From contig OX459100.1 of the NCBI GenBank assembly GCA_949775045.1, positions 20,379,768-20,443,767 of the forward strand: a stretch of 64,000 nt of DNA. The letters are read 5' to 3'. The number at the start of each line of letters is the position of its first letter. The first letter of the stretch is position 1. Shown here piece after piece: positions 9,595 through 21,364 of the stretch. Made by a program: the position numbers and the translations under genes. This DNA is from Metridium senile (lineage: Eukaryota; Cnidaria; Anthozoa; Actiniaria; Metridiidae). The notes under the pieces were generated by a model. The model was given only the letters and a program-made list of their open reading frames with translations. It was not told the DNA's origin and searched no databases.

Positions 9595-12500
9595 CTAAAA
9601 AAGATGATTGAATAAAAGTTAGTGTCTGATGTACTCTGTGAATGTCAGTAAATACTACTGGTCTAACACAAAGTACCTCCACTCATTCCTTGCATTGCAT
9701 TTTGAAGTCCTTGTGATTGTTGATATCCAGTCAGCTCAATACAAATCAATCTCCCTCCCTGGCTAGAATGCTGTGCTATCTGACAAATAGGACAGATTTA
9801 TTATAAGAATCAAATTGTTTTGACGACAAGCACTACAAGTTCAGTCTTTCTCATTTTGTATATACACCTATTTCAAAAATCACTGTCGCAGCCGAAGCTA
9901 CAGTCCACACTCTGAAGCCTGCAAAGATTGTCGGTATTTAGAACATAATTTGTGATTTATAACACGTTTTTTAAAAGAAATATCAGTGTTTCATCATCTA
10001 CTACTGTAACAGTGATATGGTCATACAACACAAACACGTCCATCCAAAATATGCTTTGAATGAATTGATAACAAAAGAAGAAATACCGACATCCTTTGCA
10101 GGCTTCAGAGTGTGGACTGTGGCTTTGTTTGCGACAACGATTTTTGAAATAGGTGTATATCATTTTGTCAATATCATCATCATCATCACATTCATTGCCA
10201 TTATCATCATCACCAATACATCATTATTGCCATCATAATCATCACCATGGTCATCATCAACAACAATAACATTTTTATAAATTTAAAATCTGCATGTTTA
10301 CAGTGTAGTTATCATCATCATAATCATCAGTACTGTTATCATCATCATAATCATCAGTACTGTTATCATCATCATAATCATAAATTGTCTATTCTAAAAC
10401 TGTTTGTTAGTGTATCATACTATTATTTGATAAAATACCTTTTGTATAATATCATTTATATTGCCCACCACCCCATATGTACCTGATATACAGTACCTTT
10501 TGTATAATATCATTTGTATTGCCAACCACCCCATATGTACCTGATATACAGTACCTTTTGTATAATATCATTTATATTGCCCACCACCCTGTATGTGCCT
10601 GATATACAGTACCTTTTGTATAATATCATTTGTATTGCCCACCACCCTGTATGTGCCTGATATACAGTACCTTTTGTATAATATCATTTGTATTGCCCAC
10701 CACCCCATATGTACCTGATATACAGTACCTTTTGTATAATATCATTTGTATTGCCCACCACCCCATATGTACCTGATATACAGTACCTTTTGTATAATAT
10801 CATTTATATTGCCCACCACCCTGTATGTGCCTGATATACAGTACCTTTTGTATAATATCATTTGTATTGCCCACCACCCTGTATGTGCCTGATATACAGT
10901 ACCTTTTGTATAATATCATTTGTATTGCCCACCACCCCATATGTACCTGATATACAGTACCTTTTGTATAATATCATTTATATTGCCAACCACCCCATAT
11001 GTACCTGATATACAGTACCTTTTGTATAATATCATTTGTATTGCCAACCACCCCATATGTACCTGATATACAGTACCTTTTGTATAATATCATTTATATT
11101 GCCCACCACCCTGTATGTGCCTGATATACAGTACCTTTTGTATAATATCATTTGTATTGCCAACCCCCCTATATGTACCTGATATACAGTACCTTTTGTA
11201 TAATATCATTTGTATTGCCCACCACCCCATATGTACCTGATATACAGTACCTTTTGTATAATATCATTTATATTGCCCACCACCCTGTATGTGCCTGATA
11301 TACAGTACCTTTTGTATAATATCATTTATATTGCCCACCACCCTGTATGTGCCTGATATACAGTACCTTTTGTATAATATCATTTATATTGCCCACCACC
11401 CTGTATGTACCTGATATACAGTACCTTTTGTATAATATCATTTGTATTGCCACCACCCCATATGTACCTGATATACAGTACCTTTTGTATAATATCATTT
11501 GTATTGCCACCACCCCATATGTACCTGATATACAGTACCTTTTGTATAATATCATTTATATTGCCCACCACCCTGTATGTGCCTGATATACAGTACCTTT
11601 TGTATAATATCATTTGTATTGCCGACCACCCTGTATGTGCCTGATATACAGTACCTTTTGTATATTATCATTTGTATTGCCGACCACCCTGTATGTGCCT
11701 GATATACAGTACCTTTTGTATAATATCATTTGTATTGCCCACCACCCCAATGTACCTGATATACAGTACCTTTTGTATATTATCATTTGTATTGCCGACC
11801 ACCCCATATGTGCCTGATATACAGTACCTTTTGTATATTATCATTTGTATTGCCCACCACCCTGTATGTGCCTGATATACAGTACCTTTTGTATAATATC
11901 ATTTGTATTGCTGACCACCCTGTATGTACCTGATATACAGTACCTTTTGTATAATATCATTTATATTGCCCACCACCCTGTATGTACCTGATATACAGTA
12001 CCTTTTGTATAATATCATTTGTATTGCCAACCACCCTGTATGTACCTGATATACAGTACCTTTTGTATAATATCATTTGTATTGCCCACCACCCCATATG
12101 TGCCTGATATACAGTACCTTTTGTATAATATCATTTGTATTGCCAACCACCCCATATGTGCCTGATATACAGTACCTTTTGTATAATATCATTTGTATTG
12201 CCCACCACCCCATATGTACCTGATATACAGTACCTTTTGTATATTATCATTTGTATTGCCCACCACCCCATATGTACCTGATATACAGTACCTTTTGTAT
12301 AATATCATTTGTATTGCCCACCACCCCAATGTACCTGATATACAGTACCTTTTGTATAATATCATTTATATTGCCCACCACCCCATATGTGCCTGATATA
12401 CAGTACCTTTTGTATATTATCATTTGTATTGCCAACCACCCCATATGTACCTGATATACAGTACCTTTTGTATAATATCATTTGTATTGCCCACCACCCC

Positions 12501-15500
12501 ATATGTACCTGATATACAGTACCTTTTGTATATTATCATTTATATTGCCAACCACCCCATATGTACCTGATATACAGTACCTTTTGTATAATATCATTTG
12601 TATTGCCCACCACCCCATATGTACCTGATATACAGTACCTTTTGTATAATATCATTTGTATTGCCCACCACCCCATATGTACCTGATATACAGTACCTTT
12701 TGTATAATATCATTTGTATTGCCACCACCCTATATGTACCTGATATACAGTACCTTTTGTATAATATCATTTGTATTGCCCACCACCCCATATGTACCTG
12801 ATATACAGTACCTTTTGTATAATATCATTTGTATTGCCACCACCCCATATGTACCTGATATACAGTACCTTTTGTATAATATCATTTGTATTGCCAACCA
12901 CCCCATATGTACCTGATATACAGTACCTTTTGTATGATATCATTTGTATTCCCAACCACCCTGTATGTACCTGATATACAGTACCTTTTGTATAATATCA
13001 TTTATATTGCCCACCACCCCATATGTGCCTGATATACAGTACCTTTTGTATAATATCATTTGTATTGCTGACCACCCTGTATGTACCTGATATACAGTAC
13101 CTTTTGTATAATATCATTTGTATTGCCGACCACCCTGTATGTGCCTGATATACAGTACCTTTTGTATAATATCATTTGTATTGCTGACCACCCCATATGT
13201 ACCTGATATACAGTACCTTTTGTATAATATCATTTGTATTGCCAACCACCCCATATGTACCTGATATACAGTACCTTTTGTATAATATCATTTATATTGC
13301 CCACCACCCTGTATGTGCCTGATATACAGTACCTTTTGTATAATATCATTTATATTGCCCACCACCCCAATGTACCTGATATACAGTACCTTTTGTATAA
13401 TATCATTTATATTGCCCACCACCCTGTATGTGCCTGATATACAGTACCTTTTGTATAATATCATTTATATTGCCCACCACCCCATATGTACCTGATATAC
13501 AGTACCTTTTGTATAATATCATTTGTATTGCCCACCACCCCATATGTACCTGATATACAGTACCTTTTGTATAATATCATTTATATTGCCCACCACCCTG
13601 TATGTGCCTGATATACAGTACCTTTTGTATAATATCATTTATATTGCCCACCACCCCATATGTACCTGATATACAGTACCTTTTGTATAATATCATTTGT
13701 ATTGCCCACCACCCCATATGTACCTGATATACAGTACCTTTTGTATAATATCATTTATATTGCCCACCACCCCATATGTGCCTGATATACAGTACCTTTT
13801 GTATAATATCATTTATATTGCCCACCACCCCATATGTACCTGATATACAGTACCTTTTGTATAATATCATTTATATTGCCCACCACCCCATATGTGCCTG
13901 ATATACAGTACCTTTTGTATAATATCATTTGTATTGCCACCACCCCATATGTGCCTGATATACAGTACCTTTTGTATATTATCATTTGTATTGCCCACCA
14001 CCCTGTATGTACCTGATATACAGTACCTTTTGTATGATATCATTTGTATTCCCAACCACCCCATATGTACCTGATATACAGTACCTTTTGTATAATATCA
14101 TTTGTATTGCCCACCACCCCATATGTGCCTGATATAAAGTACCTTTTGTATAATATCATTTGTATTGCCCACCACCCCATATGTGCCTGATATACAGTAC
14201 CTTTTGTATAATATCATTTGTATTGCCAACCACCCCATATGTACCTGATATACAGTACCTTTTGTATAATATCATTTATATTGCCCACCACCCCATATGT
14301 GCCTGATATAAAGTACCTTTTGTATAATATCATTTGTATTGCCCACCACCCCATATGTGCCTGATATACAGTACCTTTTGTATGATATCATTTGTATTGC
14401 CCACCACCCCATATGTGCCTGATATACAGTACCTTTTGTATAATATCATTTGTATTGCCAACCACCCCATATGTACCTGATATACAGTACCTTTTGTATA
14501 ATATCATTTGTATTGCCACCACCCTGTATGTACCTGATATACAGTACCTTTTGTATAATATCATTTGTATTGCCCACCACCCCATATGTACCTGATATAC
14601 AGTACCTTTTGTATAATATCATTTGTATTGCCACCACCCTGTATGTACCTGATATACAGTACCTTTTGTATAATATCATTTGTATTGCCACCACCCTATA
14701 TGTACCTGATATACAGTACCTTTTGTATAATATCATTTGTATTGCCCACCACCCCATATGTACCTGATATACAGTACCTTTTGTATAATATCATTTGTAT
14801 TGCCGACCACCCCGTATGTGCCTGATATACAGTACCTTTTGTATAATATCATTTGTATTGCCAACCACCCCATATGTACCTGATATACAGTACCTTTTGT
14901 ATAATATCATTTGTATTGCCGACCACCCCATATGTGCCTGATATAATCCCAACATTCATTGCCTGGACATGCATCAAGGACTTTTCAATTCTGAGATCAT
15001 ACTGTTGCCCTCCCTCTGGTAGTGACCTAAAAATAAAACAATAATATCAATAAAGATGTTTTTTTTTGTTCTTTAAGTATATATATATATAAACCTGGGG
15101 CTCAAATTTTCCGAGGTTATAGTTGTGTCTATTTGAGCCGATACTGCTCTACGGTTCTGAGACGTGGACATTAACCATGCAACAGCAACAGCGGCTGGAT
15201 GGGACGTATACCAACTTACTCAGACATATCCAAAACATCCATTGGTCACAGCATGCAACACGTGAGCAAATATATGGTCATCTCCCCCCAATCTCTCAGA
15301 AACTGACAAAGCACTGTCTCCAGTTTGCCGGCCACTCCTCCTGTGGAAACCATGCCATCCATTCAAGGAAAATGACATTTCCGGACGTTATAGAAAGGTA
15401 CTCGGGAATTGACAGGGAGGACATTGCTGGTGCAATGTTGGACCGGAGGGTGTGGGGTGAAGTGGTTCGGAACATCTCGACCGGAAGGGCCAAAACATGA

Positions 15501-17998
15501 TGTGTCTATTTATCGTGGGCTAATTTCATATATTTATATATTAAACACGTTTTGAGCAAAAACAAAACCTTCCAAAAAGCCTGTGTTTAATTAGCCATCT
15601 TCTTTTTTATATAATCATATATATTTTAGATTAAAAAAAATCACTACAGGTATAATTACTTCTATTTATTTATCAAAATCTGTTGGTTATCAATAAAGAA
15701 TAAATCAGTACACATACCCATCTGTTGGCTTTGAAAACATTGCTTCATATGTCATAACAACAGACCCAAAGCCTAACTGACTAGCACCGGGCACACGGTA
15801 GAAGGTGTTGAGTATATATCCTTGTTGACAGTATTGTGATAGCATGGGATAGTAGCTGTCAACATTTGAAGTAACCATTGGACGACCACCAGAGAAACCA
15901 AATGTCACTACAGACACACACCAATAAATCACAATAAGTTGACAGTATTTAATATAAGTCAGTCACAAGTAGCTGTTCAAAAATAATTAATTTACTGCGG
16001 TTTTCGACTTTCTGTGAACTTAGACATTTCAACATCTTGTTGTGAAACATGTTTTAAGCTGCCATCAATCACAACTAATTGGAAAGAAAGTTGAAAACTG
16101 CAGTAATGACAAAATTAAAAATATCTCATAAAGAGATTGTAAATCAATCAAGTCAGCTTTCAAATTTGATTGATTATCAAAAAATATTTAGACTATGTTA
16201 GCAATAAAGACATCATTGTAGATAGCTTGCACCCAATGTCAGTTACCATGGTAATAGACAATTATTATTCACAGAAGGCAAGTGAATATCAAGGAATGAT
16301 AAGAGGTTATTAACCGAGCGTGAGGTCTGTATGGGTAATTATTATCCAACTAGTCATAGACAAGTAAAAATATCGCAGGAGTAGGACTGGATCAAGTAAA
16401 AATATCCAGCGATATTTTTACTCGTCTATCTAGCCCTCAAGTTAAACAATATTTTGCATTATAAAAGAACAAAAACCTTTTGATTGGATAATAAATAACT
16501 TATTAAACAGTTTCATATGTAATATGGCTGGATATTTTACTTGTTAACTTGCACTCGTCAAAATACAGCGTTTCACTCGTAAAATATCCAGCCATATTAC
16601 ACATCAAACTGTCTAATAAGATCTATATATCAGACCAAGGTCTTGACAGTACGCACTAAGCGCAACAAGGTCCGTACAAAAAAAACAACTGAGGTCGGAT
16701 ATTTTTCCGTACAGACCGAACAAGCGAGGTTAATAAATTGTTTATTATATGGATGTACCAAATCTCAAATATCTTATCGGTAGAATTTCTCATTATTGAA
16801 TGAATGAAAACACATTAAACAAAAACTAAACTGGCTAAAAACACTTTGCAGGTATGGAAAAGCAAAACTTTAATAAAATATTTATTGCAATACTTTACAA
16901 GTTGTTTTTTATTTCCCGGTCTGAAAAAAATATGAAGATTGGACTGTTGTCATAGAAACGGTCAAATACGCCTTTTGATGGACCACACGTCAACCAATCA
17001 GAATTAAATTGAGAAATATTTAAGCCATATAATAATAACTGAGATAATCTCTTGTTAGTTTTCACAATCAATTAAGCCTCAGAACAATTGCTTTTAGTAG
17101 AAATACACAGGTAATTATTCAAAAAAGTAACTCATCCATTTGAAATGAGAATATTTACACAGATAGAATATTCGACCAATCAGTGTACATGATATTCTGT
17201 GCATTTCTAGTAATTGCATGTGATCATTTACTTGTAAAATATAAACATTTTAATTTTGAAAATATAAATATTTTACAACCATCACTCCCTGTTGGGGCTC
17301 TTCCGTGAGGTTCACTCACACTCACTACCGCTACATTCCATATTTACAACACACAACTCTGTTCATATGTTGATTTTTGAGGGAGGGAAACTGGATAACC
17401 CAGAGAAAAACTCTTGTGGCATGAGAGAGAACGACACATCAGACAAACTCTCATAGCCGCCAAATCTCCCGGATAATCCGGTATTCTCCAGAATTTGAGC
17501 AATGTCTCCCGGTCTCCCGGATGAAGATCGAAATCTCCCAGATAATGGGTAAATCTCCCGGATAATCGATAAAATCGATAGATTCGCTTGTAAAATTATA
17601 TGTACGGAGGGTTTTTTTTGGTTTGGAACTTTTGACAAGAAAAACGAAATGGCGGAAATTCGGAGTTTATCGATGAAAATGGTGGCCCTTTCCTCAATTA
17701 TCCCGAACTCAAGATTTGAATTCGTCAAGGGTTGGCAGCTCTGAACTCTATTCACTTGTCGCCTGAGCCGGGAATCAAACCCAGGTTACAGTGGTGAAAG
17801 GCCAACGCTCTCAAGGCTAGGCCACTCATGCCACCTATAGTAATAAGTACTAAATGACTTACTATTTGATGTTAACTGTACTTGTACTTGGCATAGTAAA
17901 TATGTATGTTTTGGTCCTGGATATGGTACAGTGTCTTCTGGTAGTGGCGAATGGTTGCAGTATTTGGGTTTAGGTTCTTTTGACTTGCTGCCTCCCAT
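9521..17998 (-). CDS. N-myristoylation-type protein, possibly raftlin-like, 5 exons
   Basis: Spliced minus-strand gene. The start MGGSKSKEPKPKYC has Gly2, Ser4 and basic residues, as in N-myristoylated proteins, plus a nearby Cys. Exon joins 1-2, 2-3 and 3-4 agree in phase with good GT-AG sites. The middle (SYYPMLSQYCQQGYILNTFY, VVMTYEAMF, YDLRIEKSLMHVQ) resembles the layout of raftlin, a membrane-raft protein. This is similarity of pattern only, so the family is a guess. No signal peptide or membrane segment is seen. Intron 1 carries a SINE and nested inverted repeats, intron 2 a LINE fragment, and intron 3 the 58-bp satellite. Spliced length is about 210 residues if exon 5 is right. Confidence 0.6.
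9677..9779 (-). CDS. Raftlin-like gene exon 4
   Basis: Acceptor CTATTTGTCAG, 34 codons plus one base, donor G|GTACTT. Encodes IAQHSSQGGRLICIELTGYQ then QSQGLQNAMQGMSG. The phase 0 start fits exon 3 across the 5-kb satellite-bearing intron. Confidence 0.55.
9863..10157. mobile_element. MITE with CACCTATTTCAAAAAT inverted ends (TA-flanked)
   Basis: Arms of about 80 bp are imperfect inverted copies (CACCTATTTCAAAAAT.., CACACTCTGAAGCCTGCAAAG) around an AT-rich centre. Ends are TA-CACCTA and TAGGTG-TA, as in the elements at 20481 and 37516. Lies between exon 4 and the satellite array. Confidence 0.7.
10168..10420. repeat. ATC/TCA microsatellite region
   Basis: Runs of ATCATC/TCATCA and three copies of a 27-bp TATCATCATCATAATCATCA-type unit. 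Low-complexity DNA adjoining the large array; ORFs through it are repeat artefacts. Confidence 0.8.
10432..14946. repeat. 58-bp minisatellite, about 78 units
   Basis: Contiguous units built on TACCTTTTGTATAATATCAT, then TTGTATTGCCCACCACCCCA, then TATGTACCTGATATACAG. Variable positions are CATTT(G/A)TAT, GCC(C/A/G)ACC or GCTGACC, CCCATATG/CCTGTATG, and TACCTG/TGCCTG. A few units are 57 bp. Because 58 is not a multiple of 3, all three frames stay open in places and give false ORFs on both strands. On the minus strand every unit carries AAAAG|GTACTG, the donor of exon 3 of the host gene. Confidence 0.95.
14894..15026 (-). CDS. Raftlin-like gene exon 3, its 3' end inside the 58-bp array
   Basis: Acceptor TTTTATTTTTAG, then one base completing Gly and 44 codons: SLPEGGQQYDLRIEKSLMHV, QAMNVGIISG, TYGVVGNTNDIIQK. 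The best donor, AAAAG|GTACTG, lies in the edge unit of the tandem array, so about 53 nt of this exon are repeat sequence. The end is phase 0, as exon 4 requires. Confidence 0.55.
15123..15500 (+). pseudogene. LINE-type reverse transcriptase C-terminal remnant
   Basis: A 125-residue open stretch starting ..EPILLYGSETWTLTMQQQQ, the end-of-RT signature common to non-LTR retrotransposon proteins. It continues with HIQNIHWSQHATREQIYGHL and DVIERYSGIDREDIAGAMLD. Only the C-terminal part is present, with no palm or endonuclease domain, so this is a 5'-truncated dead copy. It sits in intron 2 of the minus-strand gene, in opposite orientation. Confidence 0.8.
15718..15907 (-). CDS. Raftlin-like gene exon 2
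   Basis: Acceptor GTGTGTCTGTAG, 190 nt, donor GG|GTATGT. Encodes MTFGFSGGRPMVTSNVDSYY then PMLSQYCQQGYILNTFYRVP through SKPTDG. Phase fits both neighbours. This is the most conserved-looking part of the protein. Confidence 0.7.
15992..16106. mobile_element. Small MITE-like inverted repeat
   Basis: 21-bp ends TTACTGCGGTTTTCGACTTTC and a near-perfect complement bound a 115-bp non-coding interior. Intronic. Confidence 0.55.
16307..16736. mobile_element. Composite element with nested inverted repeats
   Basis: The outer ends TTATTAACC..GGTCTGTA are inverted over about 28 bp with mismatches. Inside are two further palindromes. One is 16358-16427 (AAGTAAAAATATCGC / GCGATATTTTTACT). The other is 16499-16620, with 42-bp arms including TAATATGGCTGGATATTTTA. 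No coding capacity. A foldback-type transposon or a nest of MITEs. Confidence 0.6.
17279..17838 (-). mobile_element. tRNA-derived SINE, interrupted
   Basis: Read on the minus strand, 17838-17762 is a tRNA-like head with an A-box-like TGGCCTAGCCTTGAGAGCG and a B-box GGGTTTGATTCCC. The far end (about 17440-17279) has CTCTGGGTTATCCAGTTTCC, resembling the conserved central domain of Deu-type SINEs, followed by a tail near AACAGGGAGTGATGG. Between them is a CTCCCGG-rich segment that looks inserted. This is not a functional tRNA gene. Family assignment is tentative. Confidence 0.55.
17450..17590. repeat. CTCCCGGATAAT degenerate tandem repeat
   Basis: Several imperfect copies of TCTCCCGGATAAT within the SINE-like region. 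The 130-residue minus-strand open frame across it is repetitive (GRF, SGR, GRPGD) and is not supported as a gene. Confidence 0.5.
17863..17998 (-). CDS. Raftlin-like gene exon 1
   Basis: Start in context CTAACAATGGGAGGC; encodes 45 codons from MGGSKSKEPKPKYC to QVQLTSN plus one base. Donor A|GTAAGTC. The remaining two bases of the split codon are supplied exactly by exon 2. The upstream sequence GTCAACAG could be an acceptor of a 5'-UTR intron. Confidence 0.65.
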
Positions 17999-18155
17999 TG
18001 TTAGACATCCAATTATCTGTTGACATGAACACATATATAAACAACTTGATAGGAATGAGAAGAATCATTACCAGATGGACATAAAATGTTTGGTTACTTT
18101 TTACAGACAAACCAGTCTTTGTCTTAGGTGATTGAGAATAATTTATATTGATTTG

Positions 18156-18257
18156 TAGCCTGATTTTCAGAGCGGGCCTGGGTCCTATGCTATCACTTTC
18201 TCCCCAAACTTTGAAAGTGATAGCATAGGACCCAGGCCCGCTCTGAAAATCAGGCTA
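18156..18257. repeat. Perfect 45-bp hairpin with 12-nt loop
   Basis: The left arm TAGCCTGATTTTCAGAGCGG.. (18156-18200) and right arm (18213-18257) are exact complements around loop TCCCCAAACTTT. The 102-bp size fits a minimal foldback element. A transcript would form a long dsRNA stem. It lies upstream of the raftlin-like gene. Confidence 0.9.
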
Positions 18258-18324
18258 ATCGATTTGCTAATTGAGAAAAAAGCATTTAAAATCTAGATAT
18301 ACATGTACTTGATGAGGGTCCACA

Positions 18325-18630
18325 ATAGGGTTCTCGTATCCTGCAATCCCGCTCATTTTTGCGTGAAATCCTGCCATCCCGGCATTTTTTTATGCCACAA
18401 TCCCGATCCCGATAAATCCTTGCTAGGACTATTCCTTACTCATAACGAACTCTGTAATCCAAAATCCGGCTGCCAATGCTATTAATTTCCCGAATCCCGA
18501 CACCTAAAAAAGGTGAAATCCCGATTCTGCTCGAAATACAGAATCCTGCATCCCGCTCTGATTTTTGTTAAAATCCCGTATCCCGCCCTTAAAAAAAGAC
18601 TTATCCCCCATCCCCCCAAACCTATTGTGG
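18325..18630. repeat. ATCCCG-rich degenerate repeat
   Basis: More than ten dispersed copies of AATCCCG/ATCCCGC separated by short variable spacers, unlike the AT-rich flanks. Contiguous open frames here are compositional. Origin unknown. Confidence 0.5.
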
Positions 18631-18899
18631 ACCCTCCTTGATGTGATTGAAGAATAATCAAGGTCAAGACAGATGTAAAATCACTGAGCCAATGCTAAAG
18701 ACTGACCTGGTTGATATTTGTGAAAATAAACTGTATACTCTTAGCCAATCAGATTTAAGCGAATACATGTTTATTTATAATGAATTGTATAATATTTATG
18801 TTAATATCATATCTATATTATCACTCAATTACAAAAACAATATCACAGACTTTGTTTCTTTATTTGATTTATATTGAAAATCATGACATTTTCAAATTA

Positions 18900-19220
18900 A
18901 CCATATTCTATGATAAATTTGTCGTTCTATCTTTATTACCAGACGAAGTCAATTGATATAATTGTTAATTTGTTTCAATTTATAACCAATTATTTAATTG
19001 ATAATTAAGCTTAACTAATTGATTATCAATTGTTATCAGATGAAAATTGATAACAGAAAAATGGGTGAGATTAATTGATAAAAATTGAAAATCAATTTAT
19101 AATAATTGATAATTAATTGAAAACATTCTGAGTGAGATATCAATTTTTATCAATTACTGATATTAATTGATAATCAGTTAGTAAATTAGTAATCAATTAG
19201 TAAATTGATTATCAATTAAG
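18900..19220. repeat. TTGATAATCAATT-type AT-rich palindromic repeat
   Basis: Many overlapping copies of TTGATAATCAATT and AATTGATAA on both strands. Low-complexity, self-complementary DNA without genes. Confidence 0.6.
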
Positions 19221-19695
19221 ATTGACTACGTCCCGGCTACGTCGGGTTGTTAATTTTTACACCCGTTTATTTGCGATATTTTTGGGGTCAGTTGTTAAGA
19301 AATTAAAAAAAATACAGTCTATAACACTTGAATACAATTCAAAATAGCTCACCTTTTCAATTAATCATATATTATAAGCGTATTTCTACACGTATCCAGC
19401 TTAAACTTGTGCAAGTCCTTGGGTAAACAAATATGGCTGCCAAGCTGAAAAGCGATACATGTGTCAGCGGTAATTGTCCACAGGAAGCCCAAGAGGTAGC
19501 GCGCACCAGGCACTGGGCTCGATATTAATTGGTTTCTGTAAAGATGGGGCGAAAAATAAATAAACAAACAAATTCTTTAAATGTAATAAAATCCCCAGGA
19601 CTGCCAATCTAGACAGCTTAGCTTGGGTATAAAATGAAAAAATAATAATAATAATTTGATGTCAATTAAAGTTTCGATGATTGCAACCCAAATGT

Positions 19696-19804
19696 TACCA
19701 TGGTTACCAGAGGCTTGACTATTAACTCTTTTTTAATTCTTTTTTTGAGCCGCTCAAAATACGTGGCAGGGAGAGAGTTAGCCAAACCTCTGGTAACCAA
19801 GGTA
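19696..19804. mobile_element. 109-bp MITE with 9-bp target duplication
   Basis: Inverted ends TACCATGGTTACCAGAGG and TACCTTGGTTACCAGAGG (complement of the right end). CCCAAATGT occurs exactly at 19687-19695 and again at 19805-19813, a 9-bp direct duplication hugging the element. A 9-bp duplication is usual for Mutator-type transposases. Confidence 0.75.
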
Positions 19805-19862
19805 CCCAAATGTAATAGGCCTTTTGCAACAACAGGTCACGTGACCTTACCCCTTTTAAATT

Positions 19863-20168
19863 GAACAGCTGTGTCAAAATGAACATCAGAAATGAAAAGA
19901 GCACCACAACATTGGTAAGAAGGCGAAATATCAGCTCATAAAATGTAACACGAGGGAAATGGCATGAAATTTAAAATTCAATATTTTATAAGGATTTGCC
20001 CACCAGAGCATATTTCCCATACAAATCCTTATAAAATATTGAATTTTATATTTATTAAAATGCCATTTCAATGTCTCCTATGCTCAACATTATGAGCTAA
20101 AACTTTGGCTTCTTACTAATATGGAGGTGCTCTTTTCATTTCTGATGTTCATTTTGACACAGCTGCTC
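19863..20168. mobile_element. Foldback element with long imperfect arms
   Basis: Arms of about 140 bp (ACAGCTGTGTCAAAATGAAC.., AGAAATGAAAAGAGCACC; inner AATATTTTATAAGGATTT) are inverted around a short centre, GCCCACCAGAGCATATTTCC. Non-coding. Weaker inverted similarity continues a little beyond both ends. Confidence 0.7.
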
Positions 20169-20237
20169 GATTTAATGATCACAAGACATGACGAAATGTC
20201 ATTATAAAATTGGATGTTGATCAGTCCTATACATTTA

Positions 20238-20241
20238 CCCC

Positions 20242-20268
<27 letters not shown>
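20238..20268. repeat. C15-A16 homopolymer junction
   Basis: A run of 15 C directly followed by 16 A. Prone to slippage and sequencing error; lengths may not be exact. Confidence 0.9.
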
Positions 20269-20273
<5 letters not shown>

Positions 20274-20480
20274 TCAACTTCACTTATACAAACCAAACTG
20301 AAATGACTACACTGAAATTGAAACTGAACATTATATATATATATATAGAATTATCATTGTTTTACCAAGCCAAAAAAAGCTTCTTGACTTTGTCAACGAG
20401 TTAAGAGGAAAATTATCGAAAATACGTGATATTGATTAACTATTACAAACTGTATTAGTAATAAAAAAGGTTTCTTGGTA

Positions 20481-20617
20481 TACACCTACTTGCAAGAATA
20501 TTAGTAATTTAGTAATAAAGGAGTATCGAAAAAAACAAAAGAAAGTCTTCTTTTGTTTTTTAATTCCTTTTCCACTAAATTACAAAAGTCAGGACAACGT
20601 TCTTGCAAGTAGGTGTA
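20481..20617. mobile_element. MITE with CACCTACTTGCAAGAA ends, TA-flanked
   Basis: TA-CACCTACTTGCAAGAA and the exact complement at the right end, with a 137-bp interior holding a second inverted pair (AAAACAAAAGAAAGTC / GTCTTCTTTTGTTTTT). Same end family as the element at 37516-37753, where an empty site proves insertion at TA. Confidence 0.75.
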
Positions 20618-21364
20618 TATATACAAATACGTCGAGTGTAGGGGGTCAGTGAACAAACATGTGTTTACAATTCAGTTGCGTGCAAAGAAACAGACAAAAA
20701 ACCACAGTAAATAGTTTTTCCAAATAGATAAAGATATTTTTTATTATAATCTATGTTCAATTTGATTGAATATGAGTTAATAATTTTATAACGTGAATTT
20801 TAGTTAGTATTTTATTTACAAGAAGAGTTCAAAGGACGGCCTGTCTTTGTGTTTTGTTTTCGTATGAGTTCAGTCACGTAGCATCAGCAGGGTTTTCCCT
20901 TCAGTCAATCACAACGCACGATCACAATGTAAATATTCAACAATAACATTATAAGAAAGGTAGCATCAACAACAGTTTCTCAGACTAAATCAATTAAATA
21001 TCACGGAAATAAATGACTTGTACCAATAAGTACGGATGAACGAAACTAAAGAAACTGTTATAGTTATGGGGCATTCTAGCGCTTAAAGCTATTTGAACTT
21101 GACTCGCGTAGACGGAAAAGAAGTAGTCCCACGAGGCATATTAATGAAAGCCCTTGAAACATAAGCTAGCATTAAGAGAGATTAGTCGACTTTAGTAGAT
21201 TGTACTATGTACAATTGTTCCTTGTTCTGGACACATAATTCATCGAGTTCTTTATGAACTTGGTCAGGAAAACTGTCAGCCATAGCTTGTAGTCCATAGC
21301 TTGTAGCCCATAGTTGATAGTCTACACCAAAACAACAAATACCTGTAGTACACCACATGGTGTT

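Noticed and set aside
10432..14946. Dozens of overlapping open frames of 60-105 codons on both strands
   Set aside because: All are the same 58-bp repeat read in rotating frames (58 is not a multiple of 3). There is no independent coding signal.
17363..17755. 130-residue ORF with GRF/GRPGD motifs
   Set aside because: Composition is driven by CTCCCGG repeats inside a SINE-like region, with no domain or splice support.
17762..17838. tRNA gene on the minus strand
   Set aside because: A- and B-box-like sequences are present, but it continues into a SINE body and no clean cloverleaf with anticodon arm was recognised.
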